64,000 bases of DNA, from the NCBI GenBank assembly GCA_049116495.1, contig JAGDYV010000026.1, positions 1 through 64,000 of the forward strand, read 5' to 3'. The notes under the pieces were generated by a model. That model was not told where the DNA came from. It did not search any database and saw only the letters and a list, made by a program, of their open reading frames with translations. The DNA comes from CAJQQK01 sp049116495 (GTDB lineage: Bacteria; Pseudomonadota; Alphaproteobacteria; Rhizobiales; Hyphomicrobiaceae). Both the position numbers and the translations under genes were made by a program. This document shows positions 36,625-44,626 of the stretch, piece by piece. Position 1 is the first letter of the stretch. Every line of letters begins with the position of its first letter.

Positions 36625-36835
36625 GGCTGGCGTTGACTCTCTGCCACGCACAATCGCACGCACCGTGTTCCACGCCAGCCGAATGTCACGCACGAACTCT
36701 TTGATCTTCTTGCCTTTGANNNNNNNNNNNNNNNNNNNNNNNNNNNNNNNNNNNNNNNNNNNNNNNNNCTTTGATCTTCTTGCCTTTGACGTGAAAGGCA
36801 TGCCGAACCCGCCCAATCGTCTCCGCTGTGACCAT
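36625..36835 (-). pseudogene. istA: N-terminal fragment of IS21 transposase IstA, spanning assembly gap
   Basis: The minus strand from ATG 36835 reads MVTAETIGRVRHAFHVKGKK then IKEFVRDIRLAWNTVRAIVR, the helix-turn-helix start of IS21-type IstA. The gap of Ns falls inside it, but both sides carry the same KGKKIK codons, so collapsing the overlap restores one continuous frame. The IS21 left end lies at about 36920, where the minus strand begins TGTGGATTGGCATACAACTT. The rest of istA and istB is missing, replaced by the IS110 leader region. Confidence 0.75.
36720..36768. other. Assembly gap (49 Ns) flanked by a 21-bp direct repeat
   Basis: Positions 36699-36719 and 36769-36789 are identical (both begin CTTTGATCTTCTTGCC). 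This is the pattern of two contigs that overlap by a short k-mer but were joined with filler. Confidence 0.95.
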
Positions 36836-36920
36836 CCCCCTAGAGCCGCCGCTCCCCAGACGCTTCGAGCAGGGATGTTGAGCCCTCAGGAGTGGGGTCA
36901 AAGTTGTATGCCAATCCACA

Positions 36921-37633
36921 TCAAACTAAAAACAATAATCAAAGTTGCCAGCAGCACCTCAAGGCGACGGCATGAGGTTGAACCAGATGGGTCAAGACCG
37001 ACTTGGCTGATAATCTGATCCGCCGGAATATCTTTGACGATGGACATTCTTCATTGAAGTGCCGAATGCGTGTCTGGCGGCGGGCTTGCGGACATGTTGC
37101 TTCACTGATGAATGCGTCGCCAAATTTGAGATCATCTTCATTCCACATTGGAGCGATGATCTCGATGCCTTCTCTTCGCGATGCGTAACAAGCTGTCTCA
37201 AGACTGCTGGCGAGCTTAGTGTATCAGGTAGGCGATTTCAGGCAGAACCATCCATTGATGCGCTTCGGCCATTAGTTCTCATGACAATATATTTTGATTC
37301 CGCTTGTTGGTGCGACGTTTAGTATAATTTATCATAGATATGTCTAATGACGCTATACGAAAACTAGATTCCGCACGTCCCAAAATTTTAAAGCAGTGAA
37401 CTCAGCTCCAACTATTTTCTGGTTGAACGTTATGGGACTGTGATTGTAGTGACACGACAAGCGATCTCCCAATTTGTTCTGTAGAATCGTTTAGATTGAA
37501 CGAGGGCTAAGTAAACAAAAAAACATCTCCTCATCTGAATAATAACTTGAATGAAATTCGAATTATAGCTTTCGCACTCCCTCTCTTTTTGAAAGAAGTT
37601 CGCAGATCAGTTTGTCAATGTTGATGGCTAAAG
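36921..37633. other. AT-rich, gene-free stretch before recombinase module
   Basis: About 700 bases, noticeably AT-rich from 37280 on, with no gene recognised. It precedes the HTH/tyrosine-recombinase module and may contain its regulatory region and one recombination end. I found no clear inverted or direct repeat marking such an end. Confidence 0.4.
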
Positions 37634-37970
37634 ATGCGTAATAGGACGAATCAAAAAAAATATCGTGTTGAGAAGGAATATCTTTCAACCCACGAAGTCT
37701 CGAAGCTGACGGGAATAAGTATTCGTGCCCTGGAGACGATGCGCTATCGGAATCGAGGGCCTCGCTATCATAGGCCCGGGGGGGGCTGGATCGCGTCGCA
37801 TACTTTATCGAATCGACGATGTTCGAGCATGGATTGAGCAGCCTAAGTGTCAAGCGGAAGGTCCAGATCGTAGCGCGATCGAAACTTCGGCGAGCGTCGT
37901 GAAAAAACGGTTCCTATCGCTGATGTCTGCCCGACTTTGGCTAGTTCAACCAATGGCAGCGAGTGACTAA
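37634..37970 (+). pseudogene. AlpA/excisionase-type HTH protein with frameshift in G8 tract
   Basis: The first frame encodes YLSTHEVSKLTGISIRALET then MRYRNRGPRYHRPGG, a MerR/AlpA-like HTH_17 domain. The rest of the domain, SRRILYRIDDVRAWIEQPKC, is in another frame that ends at 37970. The switch falls in a run of eight G around 37782-37789. Removing one G joins the frames into a protein of about 111 residues. The cause could be a sequencing error, a real mutation or a slippery contingency tract. Its end overlaps the start of the recombinase gene, so it was probably its control or excision protein. Confidence 0.65.
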
Positions 37971-39699
37971 ATTGACCGTAAAAATGACAAAGAAAAAGCT
38001 ACCAACAAAAGTCAGTGCTTTCGCCGCGAAGGGAATGCCGACAATCGAAGATGCGTTGAAGGTAATGGCTGGAAAAGCCGTCGAGAAAAACAAGCGGCAA
38101 AGCATAGTTCGGGATGTGAAGCGCCTATGCCGTAAGGAAAGAATTCCACCTTATGAAATGATCGCTCACCCAGCGAATCTCAATCCGAGAATTCGCCGCC
38201 TGACCGGAATCAGCGAAAAGCGACGCTCAAACATAGCGGCCTCCATGAGAGCTTTGTTAAGCTACCTACCGCAGCAGAATCGTAGCTTCAAGACCCCACT
38301 TACTTCGGATTGGCTCGCCGCTGAGCGTGCTATACACGACACTTACCGTCGTGCCTCAGTGCAATGCATGATGCGCTACGGTTCGACGCGCAACATCAAA
38401 CCGGTAGACTTCAACAATGAGGCAAGCTCGGACCTCCTCGAAGCTCTTATTAACGAAAAGTTAAACTGCAACCCCGTTGCTATTCACCAAAACGCGGTGC
38501 GAGCGTCTAACTGGCTTCGCTTGCATGTCTCAGGGTGGGATGTCCCTTTCTTGACGCCGCCGCGCTACGCCCAAACTTACATCGAGAAGTGGGAGAATTT
38601 ACCCGAGTGGTGCAGGCGGATCACTGTGGACTTCCTCAATCGGAGCACCACCGACGATCCGTTCGAATTGGGTACGCCAATGAGGGCGTGGCGCCCGGTG
38701 ACATCGGACCACTATGAAACTCTGCTCCGCCGATTTTTTAGTATGGCGAGTCGTGTCCACGCGAATTTCGAGCGCCCACGCGATTGGCGGGAGGTGGCAA
38801 CCTTCGACTTTGCTGAAGGTCCTTTGAAATGGCTATTGGACAAGAACGGCCATAAGCGAGGTCAAGTGATGGGGGCCAATATCGCAGCTCTCCTGGCCCG
38901 AATTGCTCGCAATCCTGACGGCAAGAGGAAACTTTCTATCGAAGAGAAGAAAGCAAGCAGCGGGACTGTTGAAGATCTATTGGAAATGGCCGCACGGTTG
39001 CGGTCATCCAAAAGGACAAACAGCAAGAACCGAGAACGTGTAAGACCACTGAAGGACGAGTCAAACCTCGCCAAGTTGTTCCTTTTACCGTTCGCACTGC
39101 AACGTGAGCTTGTTAACTTAAAGTCCAGGAGCCGCAAGCGCGCGGTATTGGCCCAATTGGCCGTAGCACTAATGTTGCTGACTTTCTGCCCGCTTCGTAT
39201 CTCGACACTTTCGCTTATCAGGGATCGACATCTCGTATGGTCCAAGCCGGATCGGCGAGGCGGCCTCACCCTCGAGCTCGATGGCAATATGCTGAAAGGT
39301 GGCGAACCCGCTTCCGTGCCTCTCCCTAAAGAATGCGCGCGTATAATAGAGCTGTATTTCAGAGAATACAGGCCTTTGCTTTTCAGATTCGAAAGTGACT
39401 TTTTGTTCCCCAGTAACGATCTTAAATTTGGTAAGAAGCCCAATTTACTCTCACATCAAATAAAAAAACTCATCTGGAAAAAGCTGGGCATGAAGGTGAA
39501 TCCTCACCTATTCCGGCACTTGGTGCACATCGTAATTCTTCGCAAGTATCCAGGCGCCTACTCGATGATCAGCGATGTTTTAATGCATGGATCACTTGAG
39601 ACTGCTGTTCGGAATTACTCGCATTTCAATATCGAGCTATCGATGGAAGCGTATCAGAAACTCGTTATGGAGGTACAGGGCCGCCCGCAAGCCGACTAA
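37963..39699 (+). CDS. Tyrosine recombinase 1 of tandem pair
   Basis: 578 residues. The C-terminal catalytic part has the first Arg in LLTFCPLRISTLSLIRDRHL, the H-x-x-R box in NPHLFRHLVHIVIL, the second His region near VLMHGSLETAVRNYSHF, and the nucleophile Tyr in the latter. The long basic N-terminus is typical of standalone integrases of unusual elements rather than phages. GTG 37963 overlaps the upstream HTH frame. The second recombinase begins 46 nt after its stop, so the two are probably one transcript. Confidence 0.85.
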   Translation: MTKLTVKMTKKKLPTKVSAFAAKGMPTIEDALKVMAGKAVEKNKRQSIVRDVKRLCRKERIPPYEMIAHPANLNPRIRRLTGISEKRRSNIAASMRALLSYLPQQNRSFKTPLTSDWLAAERAIHDTYRRASVQCMMRYGSTRNIKPVDFNNEASSDLLEALINEKLNCNPVAIHQNAVRASNWLRLHVSGWDVPFLTPPRYAQTYIEKWENLPEWCRRITVDFLNRSTTDDPFELGTPMRAWRPVTSDHYETLLRRFFSMASRVHANFERPRDWREVATFDFAEGPLKWLLDKNGHKRGQVMGANIAALLARIARNPDGKRKLSIEEKKASSGTVEDLLEMAARLRSSKRTNSKNRERVRPLKDESNLAKLFLLPFALQRELVNLKSRSRKRAVLAQLAVALMLLTFCPLRISTLSLIRDRHLVWSKPDRRGGLTLELDGNMLKGGEPASVPLPKECARIIELYFREYRPLLFRFESDFLFPSNDLKFGKKPNLLSHQIKKLIWKKLGMKVNPHLFRHLVHIVILRKYPGAYSMISDVLMHGSLETAVRNYSHFNIELSMEAYQKLVMEVQGRPQAD

Positions 39700-39745
39700 A
39701 ATGAACAGACTGAAGGTTTTCTACGTAGCCACAAGGAGTTGAGTA

Positions 39746-40825
39746 ATGCCTCGGAATAAGAACCGTCACGACAATTGGACCCACGAGAATTGGCCGGAGC
39801 CTTTTCAATCGTCCTGGACATCGGCCACCGCGCCTAGCGGCATTTTCTGGAAGGGTGGACCTGCAAGCAGACTTAAACCTCGAACCGTTTGGAATAACGA
39901 GCGTGCTTTTGGGCGCTATCAAGAATTCTTAAGGCGAACAGGACGGCGCGACCAGGGGCTACTACCTGAAATCAGCAACCTTCGTGCTTTCGAAAACGAG
40001 CTTGCAAAGGATCTGGCTCCCTACAGCAGGCTGTCGATCATTACTCAAATCACTGGCGCGTTACGCCTCATGTTTCCCGATGCGGATCTGAAATACCTAA
40101 ATATTATAGCGAGGCGCTTAGAGACCGTCGCACGGCCGGTTCGGCCGGTCACTTCAAGGCTAGTCGATCCCGTCACACTAAGAATGATAGCAATCGATAT
40201 TATGCAAGGAGTAACCACAGAAAGTACTCCCAGTCGTCGCGATGCCCAGCAGTTTATGGTGGGAGCGCTTATCAATGCCGTAGCCTTGTTTCCTTTGCGC
40301 ATGAACAACTGGCGCATTGCTGTAATCGGCCATCACATCAGCCTGGATAGTGGTGAAGTTCGCTTCGATGCGGAGGAGATGAAGCGAAAAGAGCCATTCG
40401 AGGGCAAGCTCGAAGCCGAAGCGCTCGAACCACTAGTCGCTTACGTTGAGAAATACCGGGCAAGCCTTCTTGATCGGAATGCCGTTGACCAGGGATACTT
40501 GTGGCCATCCCGAACCGGAAGCATATGCCATCGAAACACACTTGGCCGAGCTGTGAAGAGCGTGATGCGGCGCAAAACTGGTAAGGACTTCAACTTCCAC
40601 CTGTTCCGGCATGGCGCTGCAACGTTTGTTGCAGAGAACAAACCCGAGCAAATGCGGATGGCCGCCAATGTTTTGCAACACACCAGTCTGCGCACAACGC
40701 GCGAGCACTATATTCGGGGAAAGCGGCGGCGAGCATTCGGATTATATCAGATTGCAATCCGCGAGATTCTCGCCAAAGGCCGACGCAACCGATCGTGCAG
40801 AGACTGGCGAAGGAAACGTGGATAG
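39746..40825 (+). CDS. Tyrosine recombinase 2 of tandem pair
   Basis: 359 residues. It has Arg in ALFPLRMNNWRIAVIGHHIS, H-x-x-R in NFHLFRHGAATFVAENKPEQ, and His/Tyr in LQHTSLRTTREHYIRGKRRR. AGGAG lies 7 nt before ATG 39746. It is clearly different from recombinase 1 and may act with it, as in elements that carry two or three recombinases in series. No passenger gene is obvious next to it. Confidence 0.85.
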   Translation: MPRNKNRHDNWTHENWPEPFQSSWTSATAPSGIFWKGGPASRLKPRTVWNNERAFGRYQEFLRRTGRRDQGLLPEISNLRAFENELAKDLAPYSRLSIITQITGALRLMFPDADLKYLNIIARRLETVARPVRPVTSRLVDPVTLRMIAIDIMQGVTTESTPSRRDAQQFMVGALINAVALFPLRMNNWRIAVIGHHISLDSGEVRFDAEEMKRKEPFEGKLEAEALEPLVAYVEKYRASLLDRNAVDQGYLWPSRTGSICHRNTLGRAVKSVMRRKTGKDFNFHLFRHGAATFVAENKPEQMRMAANVLQHTSLRTTREHYIRGKRRRAFGLYQIAIREILAKGRRNRSCRDWRRKRG

Positions 40826-41184
40826 TGCTAAATCACAAGTTGCGCACGTCTGAGCACGTGCCCAACTTGATTGGCTCTGAGCCATTAAAGCCACTCACGC
40901 TTCAGTGCATCTAGCTCAACAACGTCCTTCCCGAAGACAGGCTAGATTGTTCATCAGAAAGATAGGAGCCCGGCTCGCCAGGCCACGTATCGTTCGCCGA
41001 TGTCGGCGATGACATAGTTCGACGGCTTTTCAATCCGAACAGCACGAGCTTCATTGGCGCGCTTCGACGAAGAACGTTCGAACGCATTCTTCGAGGAATT
41101 AGAGCGCTGGAACTACTATCTCGACAAGGAGAACATCCGACCTGATAAGCCGCAGATGACGAGACAGCGCCGAGGGCCATCGCT

Positions 41185-41365
41185 ATGAGCCAGGCCCATA
41201 ACTCACACGACCAGAGGGCTAAAGTAGCTTTCCAATCTGTTGCGAAACCCTCGTCCAGTGCAACCCCACGCATCACCCTCAGATTGTCTGAGGACGAGCA
41301 CGCCCGTTTGTTGCGGCTCGCTGCCGGCATGACGATCAGCGCTTATGTTCGGAAGTGCCTTTTCA
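41185..41365 (+). pseudogene. MobC-type relaxosome protein, N-terminal fragment
   Basis: The frame contains PRITLRLSEDEHARLLRLAA followed by MTISAYVRKCLF, the ribbon-helix-helix signature of plasmid MobC proteins, then passes into an unrelated gene fragment on the other strand. Its ATG overlaps the stop of an upstream remnant (about 41047-41187) encoding RFDEERSNAFFEELERWNYY. It marks a former mobilisable plasmid or ICE. Confidence 0.65.
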
Positions 41366-41571
41366 GCTCGCATGTGAGTCCGAGAAAGGTTCGACAATCC
41401 GTCCACGATGCCAGCCAGATAAGCGCCACGCGCCACAGATTTCATTTTGTTCAGAACTTCATCTGCGCTGAATGCCAATGCGCCCGCAGGCTGGAAGGCA
41501 AGGACGCCAATGACGGTAAGCATCGAAATCATCTGACGCTTGAATGACTTGTGTGAAGGTGGAGTCCTCAT
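41366..41571 (-). pseudogene. 5' fragment of a gene for an exported protein
   Basis: The minus strand encodes a signal peptide (MLTVIGVLAFQPAGALAFSA) and EVLNKMKSVARGAYLAGIVD before running into the MobC remnant near 41365. I do not recognise the family. It is truncated, joined tail to tail with the MobC fragment. Confidence 0.5.
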
Positions 41572-41751
41572 AAACGATCGATTGCGTGGGGATTTGCATC
41601 GCGTCCTCGATGTTTGGTAAAATTGTGTGATATCTAAGGAATATCAATAGGTTGCATCAACGTGGCCATGGGAGCCGCTGTGAAACCAGCCCGAACAGAA
41701 AAGGGATCATATTTGTGGGAGTGAACTCCCGAAAGGATAGGCATTAAAACA

Positions 41752-42321
41752 TTGAAAACAGGACAAAAAATTGGATATGTTCGTGTCAGTACACCGGACC
41801 AATGCCCCGATCGCCAGATCGATGCATTAAGCCCGATTTGCGATGAATTGTACGTTGAAACCTTCTCAGCCAGTGCCGCCAAGCGACCGGTCTTCGAGCA
41901 GGTGCTAGGCCTTCTCGCAGAAGGCGACACGTTGGTCGTTTGGGATCTGGATAGAGCTTTCAGATCAACGATCTCCGCGCTGACCGAAGCGCAAAGGCTG
42001 CAGGATCGTGGCGTCAACTTCCACGTCGTTAATCTCGGCTTCGATACCAGCTCCGAAGACGGAAAGCTGTTCTACACGATCGTCGCCGCATTTGCCGAGC
42101 ACGAGCGCAACCGTCTCTCTCGTCGCACAAAGGAGGGCTTGCAAGCTGCCAGACGCAAGGGCAAACGACTGGGGCGTCGGCCAAAGATATCTGATGAGCA
42201 AGTGCGATTGGCGAAGACCAATATTGAGGCGGGCCGCTGTACGGCGCAGGAAGCCGCATCTCAGTTTGGCGTCGATCCCTGGACCATCTCGCGACGCATC
42301 CGTGAGCTTTGCTCTGATTAA
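41752..42321 (+). CDS. Serine recombinase, Tn3-resolvase type
   Basis: 189 residues: N-terminal resolvase domain with the nucleophile Ser in KIGYVRVSTPDQCPDRQ, the LVVWDLDRAFRS motif and FAEHERNRLSRRTKEGL, then a C-terminal HTH_7 (CTAQEAASQFGVDPWTISRR). TTG at 41752 is the probable start. No Tn3 transposase accompanies it, so it is a remnant of a transposon or plasmid resolution system, or an invertase. Confidence 0.88.
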   Translation: MKTGQKIGYVRVSTPDQCPDRQIDALSPICDELYVETFSASAAKRPVFEQVLGLLAEGDTLVVWDLDRAFRSTISALTEAQRLQDRGVNFHVVNLGFDTSSEDGKLFYTIVAAFAEHERNRLSRRTKEGLQAARRKGKRLGRRPKISDEQVRLAKTNIEAGRCTAQEAASQFGVDPWTISRRIRELCSD

Positions 42322-42580
42322 ATGATCTTCAGCAGAAACTGGCTCTTCCGGACGATAGCCGGTCGACTTCTCACGCGTCCCAGCACTGTCTGAAATTGAA
42401 AAGAGGTTCACATCTGCCAGACTCTGCTGATCGAATGTCAATGCCGCTTAGAGCGCGTGCTTGACTGCCACCCGGTCGCGATGCCCCCACTGTGGACATT
42501 CGGCATTCGACGCGATTGACCCTGGTTGTGTCAAAACGCGAATGCTGATTCAGTTCTAGCGCGGCTTTGCGGGGGCTTTG

Positions 42581-44092
42581 ATGAAGCGGTTTATCGAGGG
42601 GCGGGCGCGAGATCAGGCGACGTTGTTTCCGGAATGCCTTGAGGACTGGATTGGCGCGGACAATCCTGTCCGCGTGGTCGATGCCTATGTCGATGGTCTC
42701 GATCTCGGCGCTCTCGGCTTTACCGGCGTCGAGCCGAAGGAAACGGGGCGACCGGCTTATCATCCGGCAGTCCTTCTCAAGCTCTACATCTACGGTTATC
42801 TCAATGCGGTGCAGTCGAGCCGGCGTCTGGAGCGTGAGGCGGGTCGCAACGTCGAGGTTATGTGGCTGCTCGGCCGTCTAGTGCCCGATCACAAAACGAT
42901 CGCCGAGTTCCGAAAGAACAATGGTCCCGCGATCCGCAAAGTCTGTGCGCAATTTGTTGAGCTGTGCCGCCGCCTCGGGCTTCTGGCAGTGGCGAGCGTC
43001 GCCATCGATGGTTCCAAGTTCAAGGCGGTCAACAATCGCGATCACAACTTTACCGCCAACAAGATGAAGCGACGCCTGGCCCAGATTGATGAGAGCATCT
43101 CGCGTTATCTGCATCAGCTTGAGAGCGCCGATCGCCAGGAGCGCTCGAAGGCACGGGCGATGCGCATCAACCGCTTGCATGACAAGCTCGACAAGCTGCA
43201 CGAGGAGATGAAGCGGCTTCAGGCGCTCGACAAGGAACGCCAGGCTCAACCGGATCTGCAGATCTCTTTGACCGATCCCGATGCCCGCTCTATGGCAACG
43301 AGCGGTCGAGGATCGGGCGTTGTCGGCTACAATGTCCAGGCTGCGGTAGACACCGAGCACCATCTGATCGTGACGCATGAGGTCACGCAAAGTGGCTCGG
43401 ACCGGTCTCAGCTGGCGCCAATGTCGAAGAAAGCCAAACAGGTGCTTGGCGTCGACAAGCTCGATGTTGTTGCCGATCGCGGATACTTCTCAAGCGAAGA
43501 GATCTTGGCATGCACCAACGCTGACATCACCGTCACGCTGCCCAAGCCGCAGACATCGAACAACAAGCTCAAGGGCCTCTTCGTTAAGGCCGACTTCCGC
43601 TACGTCCCTGATCACGATCTTTACGTCTGCCCTGCAGGCAAACTCTTGACCTTCGTCTCGCACAAACGCCATGGCGAGATGAACTTCCGGCGATATACGA
43701 CGACCGATTGCCAGGTTTGCAGACTCAAGAGCCGTTGCACCACTGCCGAGCAGCGTGCGCTGAGACGTTGGGAGCACGAACACGTGCTCGAAGATGTGCA
43801 ACGTCGGCTGGATGAAAACCCGCAAGCGATGCGAACGCGGCGCGAGACAGTCGAGCATCCGTTCGGGACGATCAAGGCGCGCATAAGCGCGACACACTTC
43901 CTCACGAAACGCCTGCCCAATGTAAGAACGGAGATGTCGCTCGCCGTACTCGCTTACAATCTCACCCGGGTGATGAATATCAAGGGGATTCGACCGCTTA
44001 TCGCCGCAATCCGGGAGTTCTTCGAGAAAACTTGCGTAGCCGTGACCGTGACAAGGCTGGTCGCGACTTCTCCTTCCTCACCAAGCCTCTAA
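42581..44092 (+). CDS. IS1182-family transposase
   Basis: About 503 residues. The DUF772 N-terminus (FIEGRARDQATLFPECLEDW) is followed by RPAYHPAVLLKLYIYGYLNA and the DDE region with VASVAIDGSKFKAVNNRDHN, DKLDVVADRGYFSSEEILAC and ETVEHPFGTIKARISATHFL. It ends AYNLTRVMNIKGIRPLIAAI plus a short tail. The catalytic parts seem complete. I could not define the terminal inverted repeats. Confidence 0.9.
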   Translation: MKRFIEGRARDQATLFPECLEDWIGADNPVRVVDAYVDGLDLGALGFTGVEPKETGRPAYHPAVLLKLYIYGYLNAVQSSRRLEREAGRNVEVMWLLGRLVPDHKTIAEFRKNNGPAIRKVCAQFVELCRRLGLLAVASVAIDGSKFKAVNNRDHNFTANKMKRRLAQIDESISRYLHQLESADRQERSKARAMRINRLHDKLDKLHEEMKRLQALDKERQAQPDLQISLTDPDARSMATSGRGSGVVGYNVQAAVDTEHHLIVTHEVTQSGSDRSQLAPMSKKAKQVLGVDKLDVVADRGYFSSEEILACTNADITVTLPKPQTSNNKLKGLFVKADFRYVPDHDLYVCPAGKLLTFVSHKRHGEMNFRRYTTTDCQVCRLKSRCTTAEQRALRRWEHEHVLEDVQRRLDENPQAMRTRRETVEHPFGTIKARISATHFLTKRLPNVRTEMSLAVLAYNLTRVMNIKGIRPLIAAIREFFEKTCVAVTVTRLVATSPSSPSL

Positions 44093-44626
44093 CATGCCAA
44101 AATGCCGAAAACCTCAACATCAGCTGCCCAACAGGTTGGCCGGCTTGATCAAAGTGAGTTTCGAAACGGCCAAGACCCAAACCGGCTGTCGTGCCTGTGC
44201 GCCACAGCATGTGGCTGAACTGGCGCGATTTCTCATCTGCAAGAGAATTTAGATCGACGAGGTGAACCAGCGCCAAGCGCGCAGCTCTGGACAGAGATCC
44301 GATCGCAAATCGCTATAAACAGACATTCGTGCAGGAATTCGCTTTTACGCATCAATGCCACACGTAACGTCCAAATTTCCTTCGATCCCGAGCAATCCAT
44401 TGGCATCAACCCAAAAACCGACAAGGCTGACTGTGCACTAACCACGAGCGCCATCATCGTTGCAGCTCCTTGCTGAAGGTCGTGCGACTGAGTACTCTTC
44501 GTTCAAGACCAGCCACTCAGCCAAAATATGGTCGATAGTCAACGCCTCCGGAAGGGTGTCACGATATACACGCAGTCGCCCCAAAGAGCGCGACACTCGA
44601 TTTTTTAAAAATTAAGGTTGCCAATA
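44093..44626. other. Gene-free stretch before patatin gene
   Basis: About 530 bases with no gene, RNA or repeat I can support. AAGG at 44614-44617 belongs to the patatin gene. Confidence 0.4.
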
